Assembly (NCBI GenBank): GCA_036346225.1
Contig: JARFIW010001104.1
Span: 11,930,001-11,994,000, forward strand
Length of the DNA: 64,000 bases
Origin: Platerodrilus igneus
Lineage: Eukaryota; Arthropoda; Insecta; Coleoptera; Lycidae
Reading direction: 5' to 3'
The position numbers were made by a program, and so were the translations under genes. Within the stretch, counting starts at the first letter, position 1, and every line of letters starts with the position of its first letter. The notes beneath the pieces are model-generated. The model worked only from the letters and a program-made list of their open reading frames with translations. It was not told where the DNA came from and did not search any database. Shown here one piece after another: positions 23,435-35,926 of the stretch.

Positions 23435-24039
23435 ATGAAATCAAAGAGCAAAAACTTGGGGTACGAGGCTTTAACGGACATCCAAAAATTTATAAGGGAT
23501 AGTCAGATTTTAAAAATTCAAACGGTATTAGATTATCCGGGAAATTAGGATTTAGGTCCAATTAACAGATCACCCAGTGTAAAAGTGATTAGGATGGCGC
23601 TTGACATATGTTGGACATATGGCGAACAAATTATAGTTGCTGATTAATTCTATGTTTAAATTGTTTAATAAATTTTTATTTATATATTGTCTTTTTATTT
23701 TATAGCCAAAATCCTAAGGTTAAAAAATATGTCTACAACCGGTTTAAGGAGTGAGTGTGCAATGAGTTGCAGACATTCAAGAGGTATTACGGCGTGAGGC
23801 GTTCAGGCGGCGTTGTCCATGCATTGTGGGTTTCCCTACCTAAGTTATATGTGTATTGTAGGTTGTTTAACATAGGTTAGATGTGTATTGTAAGTTGCAA
23901 ACATTTAGACGCTGAAAATCGTCGGGTGGCGCTGAGCAAGGAGGGAACAAAGAGGAAATTCCTCCCAGCAGATCCTCCTTATGGGAATCTATATGTAAAG
24001 CCTAAGTTAAATGCTAGATATGAGACGATGAGGCGTGAG
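23435..24039. other. No recognised gene; one candidate micro-exon
   Basis: Non-repetitive by eye. A pyrimidine-rich stretch ending TTTTATAG precedes 23706-23750, which reads QNPKVKKYVYNRFK in one frame and is followed by GTGAGTGTG, a donor-like sequence. This could be a 45-bp exon, but nothing else supports it. Confidence 0.2.
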
Positions 24040-24187
24040 CCGCTGTATTCGGATCGGTCAACTCCCCTACTACTCCTACCTTGCTTGCAACAGCAAGGGT
24101 TCTGGAAAATTCAAAATTTACAGGTAAAAAAAACTCGCTTCCTGGCCAATATAGTACCTTCGGGTAGAGCATTGGAAAATCAAATGT
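24040..24187 (+). mobile_element. tRNA-SINE 3' fragment
   Basis: Matches the 3' half of the SINE at 2791-3092, including AACTCGCTTCCTGGCCAATA and TAGAGCATTGGAAAATCAAATG. The tRNA-like head is missing. Confidence 0.65.
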
Positions 24188-24249
24188 AGGGGTGTGAAGG
24201 TGGGTAAGCAGCCAATGGCTTCCAAGTTCCCCCGGCACTTGAACATTTG

Positions 24250-27200
24250 CTGATTTAATATTTTTCCAATATTTCTTTTCGCACAGTCAACATTAGTTGC
24301 AGATATTTTACAACCTACACCACTAGTTGTTTATAATCATCATCAGCTTTATTTGCGCTTATTTTTTCGTCATTATGTTTTCCGTCTCAAAACTGGTTGG
24401 ACACGTACCTCTACTTATTTATATTCTGAGCTAGCCTACTCAGTTCCTCGAAATTCTCACACAGCCTATATACAGCTCTGTTCCCTTCTATTGCTTCCTA
24501 ATTATATTCCATATTTCACCGAGATTCAGTGGTATGTGAAGGGTCTACCTCTACTTCTCTTATTTCCTATCTCTGCTTCTAATATATTCCGCACTATTCC
24601 CTCATGTCTTGGTATGTGGCCTATCATCCTATCTCTCCTATTTTTAGTGTTTTCCACATACCTCTTTCTTCCCATACCATTTCTAGTACCTCTTTGTTCT
24701 TAACTTTGTCTGTCCATGATATCTTCATCATACGTCTGTAGCACCACATTTCAAAGGCTTCTGCCTTTTTCTTACCTGCTTCTCCTACTGTCCAGGCTTC
24801 AGAGCCATACAGTGCTGTGTTCCACACATATGTTTTAAGCAATCTTTTTCTTATTTCTATGTTTGTGGTCTTTGAGCACAGTAGTTGCTTTTTCTTGTTA
24901 AATGTAGCACGATCTTGTGCTAATCTTTGTTTTATATCTTTTGTGTTTTTCCCAACTTGCGTTATTTGACTTCCTAGGTAGCAGAAATCCTTAACCTCTT
25001 GTAAGTTCTCGTCACCGATTTGTATTCTTGTTTTCGATTTATTTTCCCCTATTTTGCATACTAGAACTTTAGTTTTATTTTTGTTAATTTTCATACCATA
25101 TCTCTCCGTAAGAACTGTTTCCATTTCATTAAGAGCAGCTTCTAACTCTTCTTTGAAAGATGCTAATACCGCTATATCATCTGCAAATCTAAGCATATAA
25201 TCTTTTGTCCCTGCATATTAATTCCAAATGTCTTCCAGCATTTCACAGTATTCATTGCTTCTTCAATGTACAAGTTAAAAATTAATGGGGATAAGGCACA
25301 TCCCTGTCTCCCCTCTTTCCTATTATTTATTTCTTTACTTTCTTGCTCTAATTCTATTACCGCCGTTTGCTCTTGTATAAGCTATGTACTATACGTCTGT
25401 CCTTAAAACTCATTCCAAACTTTTTGAGTATTTCGAACATTTTTTTACATCTTACATTGTCGAATGCTTTTTCCAGATCAACAAACCCTATATATACGCT
25501 TTCCCCCTTCTCTATTGTTTTCTGCATTATCACCCTCAGAGCTAAAATAGTCTCCCGTGTTCCCCTGTTACGCCTAAATCCAAATTGATCTTCCCCCAGT
25601 ATTTCTTCAGCTCGTTTTTCCATTCGTCTTTGTACAATTCTAGTTAATATTTTCGAAAACTATGCTGTCAAACTTATTGTTCGAAAATTTTCACATCTCT
25701 CAGCGCCTTTCTTTTTTGGTATAGTTACTATGATGTTACGTTCGAAATCTTTGGGTATCTCGCCTGTCTCGTACATATAGCCTACAAGTCGGAAGAGACA
25801 TTCTGTTACTGCTTGTCCAACGGCTTTTAGAGTTTCTGCTTGCACCTTATCTGTACCCGGTGCCTTACCATTTTTCAAACTCTTTAATGCTAATTCAAAC
25901 TCATCTCTAAGTAGTGGACATCCCAGGTCTTCATTTTCAATGTCTGATTCCTGTTCTATTGCTGTTAGTTCTTCTCCTGAATATAAATTCCATATACATT
26001 CCTGCCATCTAGCAACTTTCTCTACATTTTCCATAATGACGTTTCATTCTGCGTCTCTTATATTTTTGCTATATGGTTTTATATCCCTAAAATTTATTCT
26101 AATTAATTTGTATGCTTCGTCTGTCTTTCCTATTTCCATCTTAGTTTGTACCTCTTTGCACTTTTCATCAATCCATTGTTCTATTGCTTTCCTGCATTTG
26201 CGAATAATTTCCCATTTTATGGCTTTGTAACTTTTTTACTGTTTCGTCCGATCTATTTTTGTATTTTCGTCTTCTATTAAATTCAGGATATCTTTTGTAA
26301 TTCATGGTTTCTTATTTTCTTTTTGTGTATACCCCAGAATATCTTAGGCCGTCATCTCTAGGCTGGATTTAATGTTATTCCATTCTGTTTCTACTTCCTT
26401 AGTATCAGAAATTTTTCGATATCTTTCAGCAATTCATTTGACTATTTTTCAAATCTTTCATAGATATCTTTATCTTTTAGCTTCTCAAAGTCAAAGTGCT
26501 CTTTTCCGTTCCTCTTTTTCAGATTTTTAAATTTAAGTGCGGCCTTCGTAATTACTATGTTGTAGTCAGTGTCTATATCTGCTTGTAGGTAGCTTCTACA
26601 GTCTTTTGCTTGATTTCTAAACCGTTGTCTAACAATAATATAATCTATTTGATATCTTCCTATATCTCCTGGCTTCTTCCACGGGTATCGCCTTCTAGCT
26701 TGATGTTGAAACAATGTATTTGTGATGGTTAAGTTGTTCTTGTCGCAAAATTCTACCAGCCTATTTCCCCTGTAATTTCTTGTGCCTAAACCAAATAAAC
26801 CTACTACCGCTCCTTCCCTACCTTCACCTACCACTGCATTAAGATCCCCCGTAATTATTAAATTTTCATGTCCTTTTACCTATCTTAATATGTCTCCGAT
26901 ATCTTTGTAGATCGCCTCTACCTCTTCCTCACTGTAGCTAGAGGTGGGCGTGTATACTTGTATTATTACTGTATTTACTGGTTTAGATTCAGATCTAACC
27001 ATGAGTACTTTTTCGTTCTTTTGTAAGTAGTTTTCTACACGTCGTCCTATCTTTTTTCGCATAACTATCCCCACACCCAAATTTCCTTCCTCTAATCCTT
27101 TATGAATTACTCTAAAATCTCCACTCCAAAATCCCCCGCTTCTGGCTAGCGGACTTCGCTGATTCCTACTATCTCTAGTGCCAACCTATCCATTTCGAGT

Positions 27201-27710
27201 TACAGGTTCTCTAGCTTACCTACTTGTTTCATACTTCTGACATTCCACGCTCCAACTCGCAGAATGTTCACGGATTTTTTTCTTACTTTCGGATCACATC
27301 CCCCGAAGTAGTCCTCACCCGGAGATCCAAATGGGGGACTATTTTACCTCCGGAATTTTTTACACCAGAGGATGCCATCATGTTTACCAATAATTTCTGT
27401 ACGCAGTGTACTTGGGGAGGTAATGTGGTGGTTTCCCATTGCCTTCCACATCGCGGTAGTGTGTCCTAGAATTTCATACCGACCCCTATGGTCTCTGCCA
27501 CTCTAAGTCCCGAAAAAGCTGCTGCCCTCTTTCGGGGACCTGTCTTAGTCTGGTTCCTCACTAAAGACCCCACTAATTTGGTTAAACCTATAGTTCAGCT
27601 CTTTAGCTCATTGAAACGCGCAAGCCATTCTACCTGTTCAAGTATTTTAGAACGTCGTCAAAGTGCAGGTCCGTTCAGAATGGATTATAATCCATTGTGT
27701 CAACTACTCC
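24250..27710 (-). mobile_element. RTE-like LINE with endonuclease and reverse transcriptase, mutated
   Basis: On the minus strand a 5' untranslated segment (27710-27230) precedes an APE-type endonuclease. It is seen at 27080-26880 (VGIVMRKKIGRRVENYL) and 26834-26442 (FGLGTRNYRGNRLVEFCDKNN; RYQIDYIIVRQRF). The reverse transcriptase follows: GKAPGTDKVQAETLK near 25870, FGFRRNRGTRETI near 25580, IGFVDLEKAFDNV near 25480 and catalytic FADD at 25176-25187. A C-terminal part ends near 24624. The style is that of RTE-clade elements whose endonuclease is often annotated as craniofacial-development-protein-2-like. Several frameshifts and stops inactivate it. Related fragments lie at 1-565 and 62165-63488. 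The exact 3' end, about 24250, is uncertain. Confidence 0.8.
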
Positions 27711-27760
27711 TAAAATAATAAAAAATGAATAATATGCAGGTAAAAATTATGACAAACTTG

Positions 27761-30700
27761 CAGTGGCGTAACTACGATTTTTGGGCCCCCCCGCAAAAAT
27801 TTTAAAGTGGGCTCTCTTTAAAATGTATTACTTTTACTGGCTTATATTTAGCCATATTTTTAAATTATAGTACATGTAGAGAAGGAAGCAGTATAGAATT
27901 AAATACATATACTATATTAATCAAGTGCTTTATTAATTATAAAACCAAATTACATAAATTCAAACTTATAAGTTAATTAATATTAAATCTACATATTTAT
28001 ACGCCGCACAAAATTATTTACACCTAAAAATTTGATACAGTAAAAACCTATGAGCTAGCAGACATTCCAAATCAAATTCAAAATTTTGTTTTTCTTGCAT
28101 GTTTTGCTGCAAACGCGTTTATTGTATCCTCTATATTCATATTTTGGCAGTGTCATGTTCTACTGCTAAGAGGATAAATCGTCTAATCTATCTTGTGAAG
28201 TGCGGTTCCTAAGATAATTTTAATAATTTTAATTTTGAGAAAGATCTCTCCGCACTTGCAACGCTAACGGGTAAAGTTAGGTATAACATTAAGGCTGTTA
28301 TGGTGTTTGGAAAACTGCTAGAACCTGTAGATTTGGAAAGTACTAGATATTCTAAAATTGTAAGATACCGTTAACATTTTTAATTCATCACAAATAAGTC
28401 TATTATTTTGAGTGTAGTAAGTTCTATACCTATAGCATCATTTAAATCTTTGTAGTAAAATTTTGCAATTGTTTTGCCTTAGATAAAATATCGTCTGCAG
28501 TTAAATTCAAAAATACATTAGGTTCTAAGAAATTAAACTTTTCGTTTACATGAAAAGCGATTTAAAACGATTCGACAGCTGTGAAATTATAATATCCATT
28601 ACGCGATAAAATACATTTATTTTAAATTTAAATTCTTCATCATTAAATCGATAATCATTGGATAATTCATCGTAATGCTTTTTATTTTGGTTGCCTTTTT
28701 TTATAAATTCCGGTTTAATATTCCATTGCCCTGCAACTTTCGCTGCTTCCTCCTTGATGTTGGAATAGTTATTTCTTGTTTCCTTGAAAAATTTTAAAGT
28801 TTTTGAAATAAGAGAGTTATCTGATTAATATTCGCCTTTTCACTCTGAGCAGTTTGTGAGAGCTTGTTAAGCTCTTCTAGAATTTGACTTAAAAACACTT
28901 AAAAAATAAAATTAAAATTATCCATGCTAGTTAATATTTGCTTTGCGTCATTTCGTTCATCTGTTTTTTTGATATCATAATAATTTTATTAAGAGACATT
29001 ACTATATCTTTATACCGAATTCTTATGGCAGCTAAAGATTTTACTCGATCCGCCCAACGTGTCGGATTTAAGCGTTTCAATTGTGTGAAATTTTCTTTAA
29101 AACAGAAAGCCAATTCCATCTTACTATACTATTAGCAAAAATGTATATATGTTTTCTAAAAGTAGAAAAACGATTCTATTTCTTTTATACCTTTAACGGC
29201 ATCATTTATGACTAGATTTAAGTTATGGGCACTACAGTGCATATATAAGGCTGCAGGCTCTATGTTTAAAATTCTCTTTGCACGCCAGAATACGTACCGC
29301 TCATAACGTTAGCTCCATCGTAGCCCTGCCTCTACATTTATTTATATCTAATTGCATGTTGGTTAAATTGCTTAATATAGTATTACATAGTCCTTCAGCA
29401 GATTGGGACTCTACTTTTGTAAAACCCACAAAAGTTTCACAAATATCTATTTTGGTTACCTCTCCCAAGCTGTCTTTTTAAAATCAATATATCTTACAAT
29501 TTTACTTAATTGATCAATCTTAGTTATATCCTGTGTAGTGTCTATTATGATTGAGAAAAAGGAGCGGATCTAATTTTATTTAATAAAATATTTTTAAGTG
29601 TGCGCTTAAAGTATTAATAATATCGTTTTGAATTTTGGGAAAGATATTTAATTGAACCTTTGGGTCGTTCAAGCACTTTTGTAATATAGGATCATAGTTA
29701 CTAATTAAATGAACTAAACTTAAGAAATTACCGTTGTAACTGTCTTTTGAATCAGAAAAACTTTCTCTATGTCCTCGAAATGACAGCATGCGCTGGGATA
29801 GTGTTAAAGTAACATTGAAAAGTCTGTGTAAAACATTTTTCCAAAATTCAGTTTCTTGTTTTAATAGTAGAGTATCTTTCTTATCTATGGTATAATTTTT
29901 TTCCACATATCGTAAATAAAACAACAAGTTAAATGAGATTGAGCAAGCAAATGCTCTTTAATTTTTTGATAAACCCTGCCAATCATTAATTCCGGTCGTC
30001 CAACTTGACCTTACTGAAGCAAACAGCCAACATGGTTGACAATAAACACAATTTTTAATTTAGAATAACACAACCACCCATTTGAATTGTGTGATAAGTT
30101 TAACGTATTGCTTTTATTTTCGCTTGCAGTTATTAAGTAATAATAGTGAACTGAAAACTTCTATTTTATTATCTTTAGAAACGCACCATCTGGTCTACAC
30201 AATCCTTAATTAATTATTTCTTTTCTTAAATTGTCATGTTGTAAAACATTGATTTTAAAAATGTGCAAAATCGGTTGGATATTCTTTCGTCAGATCCATA
30301 GATAGTTCATTAAGTGAAAAGTACTACTCACATTTACCTCTGTAATTGTAGTGGTATCTAGTTCCAAATTTCTATCGCGGCCGTCATTATGTGATGTACT
30401 TGCGCCCTGGGTGAGAGTTTTAAAATTGTTGACGACTGCTGTTCGTCTGTAGCGGAACTAGTAGATGCTACTGTCGAAAGCCCAATTTCTTTCATAGATT
30501 GTTCTTGTTTTTCGGACTCTTTAGAAGTAAAAAAGGAACTTATTTTTGGAATCTTGCTCTTTGATTCTTCCAATAGTTTCCTTTTTCGTTTTTTGCAGCG
30601 CCGCTTGTAGTGCTCATTGTATATTATTTCCTGCAATTTTGAATGAAATTAATTATAATGTAATTAGATAAGTAATAATTATTTAAAAGCCTTTTGAAAT

Positions 30701-31529
30701 TACAAATAACACATACATACTTTGCTTTAAATGCTTTAATTAACAAAATATAAATGATTTTTATTGAATGCTTAAAGATTTATTTATATGTATTTCTCAG
30801 CGCGACTTCAACTATGATCAAATCAATAGTAGTTTAATAAAAATAGATATAAATACTTACGTTTAAATATGAAAGACCTCCTGTAATACGAACACAACAC
30901 TATTGAGTAAAACGTACTGGAATGCTTTTTACTTCCTTTCCGTTATATATAATGCAGCTAATGCAAATACGTTGCAACCAGCTGACTAGAAACCACAAAA
31001 TGAATTTCTTTCTAGTATTATATTTCTAGAAAGCGAAGGTTACTAAGCTACCTGCCATCCTGTGAATCTGTACTGTACAGACAATAGCCCTTTTATTCCT
31101 ATTTAAAATCCCACAAACCAAACTAACCCTACTATACGTCGTTTAATAATGCTTTACCACTTTATACAACTTATCACTTAAGAATAATATAGACATCTTT
31201 GTTATTAAAGTTTACAGTCTCTTTCATCTGTTTATTAACCCTTACAAAATAGGACAGAACGGATAGAAAGAAGAAAGGATGCAGGCTGCAGGTGGTGTTC
31301 AGTATTTATCTTAATTATTATTTCTTGTATTTCAGCAGTTCCTAGTAGTAACATCAAGAAAACGTTCGTTAACCTGCGGTTTCTGAATTATCTGCAATAT
31401 TTTCTTGACCGTTTCTTACCTGCCAAATACGTTGAAGATGAATAAGTTGAGTTTATTATCGTTTGGGCCTTCTTGCACTTGGGGCCCCCCCGCATAGCGG
31501 GGGCTGGCAGGGGTGTAGTTACGCCACTG
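27761..31529 (-). mobile_element. hAT DNA transposon with perfect 8-bp target duplication
   Basis: The element starts CAGTGGCGTAACTAC and ends with its exact complement, a 15-bp terminal inverted repeat. It is flanked by CAAACTTG on both sides (27753-27760 and 31530-31537). An 8-bp duplication and CAG...CTG ends are typical of hAT elements. Both ends also carry G/C runs (GGGCCCCCCC-like) just inside the inverted repeats. It encodes a decayed transposase on the minus strand. It inserted just beyond the 5' end of the neighbouring LINE. Confidence 0.93.
28200..30636 (-). pseudogene. hAT transposase remnant (ZMYM1-like/TTF zinc-finger type)
   Basis: The N-terminal piece, 30636-30358, is basic and serine-rich (KRRCKKRKRKLL; IPKISSFFTS), as in hAT proteins with a TTF-type zinc finger. 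The piece 29927-29580 has KQETEFWKNVLHRLFNV...LSFRGHRE and NGNFLSLVHLI, characteristic of the ZMYM1-like/DUF4371 hAT region. The piece 29119-28931 has RLNPTRWADRVKSL, the conserved TRW block. Stops and frameshifts separate these parts, and the C-terminal dimerisation region (below 28900) is strongly degraded. The protein cannot be functional. Confidence 0.75.
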
Positions 31530-31589
31530 CAAACTTGGATAACTTGAAAATTCATTTCTAATATATGCAGTAGTGTCAGGCCATGGGGC

Positions 31590-31842
31590 GACTTCGTGGC
31601 TTAGTTGGTTCTCGTGTGGCTACTAAGCCCAAGGTCCCAGGTTCGATTTCTAACATGGACCGCCTGAAAAATGGTAGGCAAGCATTTTTCACAAAAATAC
31701 GTCCTTGTTGGGATGAAAGGTAAAATGTAAGTCCCGTGTGTGAGTACTGTCACGCACGTTAAGGGTTTCGCAAATTTTAAAATTTCCACGTTAAAAAAAA
31801 ACTCGCTTCCTGACCAATGGTGGAGCATTGTAAAATCAAATG
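31590..31842 (+). mobile_element. tRNA-SINE with clear A and B boxes
   Basis: A box TGGCTTAGTTGG at 31597-31608 and B box GGTTCGATTTC at 31640-31650 form an internal RNA polymerase III promoter. The body matches the SINE at 2791-3092 (GCATTTTTCACAAAAAT; GTCCCGTGTGTGAGT; ACTCGCTTCCTG). It ends AAAATCAAATGTA and is joined directly to LINE 5' sequence. Confidence 0.8.
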
Positions 31843-32140
31843 TAACGTGTACTTGGGAGGTAATGTGGCGGTTTCCCATTGCCTTCCACATCGCAGTAGC
31901 GTGTCTTAGACTGCCATACCGGCCTATGGTCTCTGCCAATCTAAGTAGCGAAGGAGCCGCTGTTTTCTTTCGGGGACCTGTCTTAGTCTAGTTCCTCACT
32001 AACGATCCTACTACTTTAGTTGTACCTGTAGTTTGGCTCTTCAGTTTATTAGAACACGGAAGCCATTCCACCTGTTCTAGTAATCTAGAACTTCGGCAAG
32101 GTGCAGGTCCATTCGAAATGGCTTATTCTAGTATATATCC
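31843..32140 (-). repeat. LINE 5' untranslated segment, second copy
   Basis: Matches 27400-27710 over about 300 bp, from TGTACTTGGGAGGTAATGTGG onward, and part of 430-560. It sits directly after the SINE end. It may be a detached 5' piece of the RTE-like LINE, or part of a separate longer repeat that the LINE shares. Confidence 0.6.
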
Positions 32141-33309
32141 TAAAATATAAACATATAATGAACTAACCTCTATATTTGAAGAAGCCTAATCTCACCCCAC
32201 TTCTTAAAGGGATACCTAAAAAGGAAAGTTTATGCGAAGAAACGAGGACACCACAGCAAATTTAAAAACCAATAAGGTAAGAAACTACAAATATTTCCAG
32301 GTATTTTACAAAATGATGAAAGTTAATTTTACAATCAATCGACTGTCACTTTACAAACATGTAAGCAGTACACACTTTGAGACTTTTTTAAACTAAAACT
32401 TGCCTTTAAAAATTTAAAGCTTTTAAAGTTTTTCTTATTTTTCCTTTTGATAAATACGAAATCAGATACTGCGTTGTAATCTCCTCGAAAAACGCTTTTC
32501 AGCGAGGAAACAAGACATACCTTTTCAATTAAAGAAATGAGTATTAATTAGGACCCCTCCGACAGAAGGAAAAATATAAAACCACCCGGAACTGGGGTAA
32601 ACTTTAAACAAAATCGACGTGTTTCACGAATTTAAAAAAAAATTGTCGTCCAGTTTTATTGAATTTATTCAAGCTAAAGTCACCGAACTGTATGCAACTC
32701 GTGCATGAAAATCTTCTTCAATTCGATTCCCGTTTCAATTTAGTTTTATGACGCCGTTAAGCAAACTTTCTCAGTTGTTTATCGAAAATAATTTGAGCAT
32801 TTATGTTCAAAGCAATTTATGCTTGTTATTCATTTAATAAAGAACGTACGCCATAGACAAAGGGTACGATATCACTGCTGCAATACCCAATCAGTGCAAT
32901 ATTTACGAAATGCGAAGTGCGGAGATTTCAAAGAGTTTGAAGTGATTTAATGCCTGTGGAATACCAAGACATAATAGATTCATCAAAGTACTAATGAGAA
33001 GTATCCGTTTGCATAGACTACTCGTGATAATAACCCCAAGTACATTTTATATAGCTTTCCTGAGTAATTTTTTGCACCCTGTAGGTTCAAGGGTTGTTTG
33101 TTATTCTGTACAATACTAGGTTAAGCTGTAAATATTTATTTGTATAGTGAACAGGTTATAATTTAATTTTTCATCGATCGTATTTTGTTGCAACCCTTTC
33201 GTGACGCCTCTGAAATCGCGCCGTCGCAAGCTTTAGCAACGCCGCCGGGCCGCAGTCCATCGCGAACTTTTGAGATGACGTGCCGTATACGGGAACCCCG
33301 GGCACTTTG
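32141..33309. promoter_or_regulatory. No gene; GC-rich, CpG-containing segment upstream of channel exon copy 1
   Basis: 32141-33190 is AT-rich with nothing recognised. 33190-33309 is distinctly GC- and CpG-rich (GCGCCGTCGC; CGCCGCCGGGCCGC) and stands out from the window. It lies directly upstream of the exon at 33330 and could be a 5' untranslated exon or promoter. I see no TATA box at a convincing distance. Confidence 0.3.
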
Positions 33310-34835
33310 ACGCCGATATATAAAAAATAATGTCTAGCCCTCCACGTGTCACGGAACCGGCTCCGCCGGATCTTACTAGTTCCATTTTAAATTTTTCAGC
33401 ACCTTCTGAAAACATTTCAAAATCTGAAAACTTCTCGAAACAATCAAAACGGCCCGTTTCATATCCTTGCGGTTCGGATTATAACCCAGAACAAGTGTCA
33501 GAGTTGAATCTGAAAAAACGATATTCAGATCCTCCAAAACCTGAGCGTGTTGGAAGTTCTTTTAGGAACAAAGCTCAAGTGAAACCGTTTACAAAAGAAT
33601 CGTTAGAACGATTGGAACGGAAAACTGTGCAACTTGTACGCGAATATGGTTTTCAGCCTAAAAGAAAATTAAGTGTAGAAGATGGTTCTCGCCTTCCAGT
33701 GAAATATGAGCCCTTTCCATCGAAGTTATATGGAAGACCATTAGAAGAGATTGACAACTTCATTTATGATGAGGTGAGTTTTTAGGAGCTAGAAATATAT
33801 CGTAGTTAAACTACAATCAATAATAGTCTTTATTGAATTACTAAATCATGAGGTTATTTTTAATCACGTAACAAATTTGCATGATCACCTGAACAATTGT
33901 ACTAAGAATACATGCAACTAGTACACACCAAGAAATTATTTATGAGATATTGAACTAAATTCAGTATTGATACTATAACTGGAGATATGCGACTTTGATA
34001 CCGTAAAATGAAGCTTTTCTGTCAGTTCTCTAAGAAAAACACATGAACATACTATTTTTGAATACAAAAGATTAGGAAAAGGTGTATACCGTCTTAAACA
34101 CCGCGTTTTTAAAATATTTAAAGTTTTTCATAGCTTTTCTATCATGGAAAACTCATAACGTATATTTCAAAAGTTTGTCAAAAAGTTTGAGGGTCTAACA
34201 CGATAACTATCCAAGTTATCAAGATGCTCTTAGAAACAAAAGTTTATTTATTTAGGTTTAATTTGAAACATGATACTTAAAGTCACTTTACGCAAAATAT
34301 CACACAAAATTCGAAATTAGAAAAAATATTTATAGCCTAGTTGGGCGAGTGCCTACAAAGTTGAAATAGTGCGTGTTATTCAAAATAAACAGTTAGGTTT
34401 GTATATTGTACAATAGCGCAATGAAAACAAAATATTCCTTATTTAAACCTTTCGAAAAATGAACGATCAAGGTTCTTTGACTCATCATCTAGGAAGCGCG
34501 TAAATATTCGGTACTTAGGGGTGCTAAGCACCTTCAAAATCTGAATTAGAATCCCAAAACGTATTAACAAAAATAATGAAACTAAAATAAATAGTAATAC
34601 GTTCCAGGAAAAAATAAAACGCAACAGCAACAAAAGTTTAATTATATGGTTTAAAACAAAATTCTACCATGAGTGAATTATTAAAATCCTACTTAAGTAA
34701 GGTACATATATTATGTGTTTCTTCATATTATTTGCTTAATGATAACCTATTGTTGTTAGTCATAATTATATGCAGAAAGGCCCAATCTCTTTGTTAGAAA
34801 ATATATAAAAACAAGAATCGATGAATAACATTTAT
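33310..34835 (+). repeat. Segmental duplication copy 1: exon plus intron start
   Basis: Matches 59289-60765 at high identity through the exon and about 1 kb of following intron, with indels and rising divergence toward the right end. Because intron sequence is included, this is a DNA-level duplication and not a retrocopy. Left of 33310 and right of 34835 the two copies are unrelated. Confidence 0.85.
33330..33773 (+). CDS. First coding exon, copy 1, of a voltage-gated sodium-channel-like gene (DSC1/BSC1-type)
   Basis: A clean 148-codon frame from ATG at 33330 to the splice donor GAG|GTGAGT at 33773/33774; reading on meets a stop at 33783. The C-terminal half has KPFTKESLERLERKTVQL, then GSRLPVKYEPFPSKLYG and RPLEEIDNFIYDE. 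That is the pattern of the cytoplasmic N-terminus of insect voltage-gated sodium-channel-family proteins (PFTxESLxxLE, then PL-E-ID just before the first membrane domain). The Ser/Pro-rich first 80 residues suit the DSC1/BSC1 type, channels now regarded as calcium-permeable. The exon ends in phase 0, before the first transmembrane helix. No further channel exons occur in this window. Assignment is by motif; a search would settle it. Confidence 0.6.
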
Positions 34836-35222
34836 CAGTCGTTACTAAAAGTTATAACTGTACATTACTTAACAGTAAAAATAGTTGATAACGAATTGTA
34901 ATACTGGTCAGAAAATAAATAATTTTTTTATTAATCTTACATAAATAAGACATAATTGGCGCAGCGCTGTAGGATCCAAACGACATTAATTGGCAAAAAG
35001 GCCATAAACTGTTGGTTTCAACCTTTAACTTTGGAAGAGAACACAAAATCAAAGCCATTGTTGGGAAGAAGAACTCCGAAACTAATAAGCAAGTTTGAGA
35101 TCGCTTTATTCCCTTTCATTTTTCCTCTATGAATATTAAAACCTTGGTATTCACATTTTATATATTTTATGAAAATTAACATAATTGAAGACGTAGTCAA
35201 AGATTTAATTAAAAATTTTAAT
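34836..35222. other. No recognised content
   Basis: AT-rich, with no reading frame or repeat match that I can support. It lies between the channel-exon duplication and the R1/gypsy duplication. Confidence 0.4.
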
Positions 35223-35926
35223 ATTTCAATTGTTGAGATGATAACTGTTGAAGTGGCAAAAGAGATAGCTAGCACAATTGGGGTGCGAACGTGCTGAAGA
35301 TGCATTGCTGCTAAAGGTTTACGTCGCGGCGGTAGCGGTTTTTATAAATCCTATCGTTTTAAGTACGTATCCCCATACCGAAGACTCTAGCATCCATTCA
35401 TCCTCCTGGTTTACAGCGATGTTTATAGCGATGTCGAGGTCGAAAAAAATTGTATGTTTTTCATCCTGCAGAAAGCAAATCAGCGATGTAACTTTGCATG
35501 TGATTGGTCGCTCAAATCACGTGGTGCATCAACCAAACTGATTTCGCTTGTACAGTCATTTTGTTTAGTACTAGTTTGTTTTCCAGTCTGATTGAGTAAC
35601 GACTATGAAATACCGTTTAATTGAATTGGTTTTGAATACCTAAGCGGTGTGGGATAAACGACATAAGAACCAACATAATGTGTTGATGAAGGAATGGCGG
35701 AGAATAACAGAAAACCTGAGAACAACAGGTATTTATTATGTCTAATCAGTAATATGACGACGTACATAATATTTATGAAGCCAACTTTTAAATATCTATG
35801 CACGCTCCTACAAGCCAATTTTTTTCGTTTTAAGAACCACAATTTTCCAAATGTATTTGCTTTCGATGGCGTTAATTTACTTGCACGTTATTTTGTTTTT
35901 AAATAAAATAAATACCATAAGAGCAG

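Noticed and set aside
33330..33785. Single-exon gene or retrocopy ending at the stop near 33783
   Set aside because: The last residues are translated intron: GAG|GTGAGT is a strong donor, and the paralogue shares the following intron, which excludes a processed copy.
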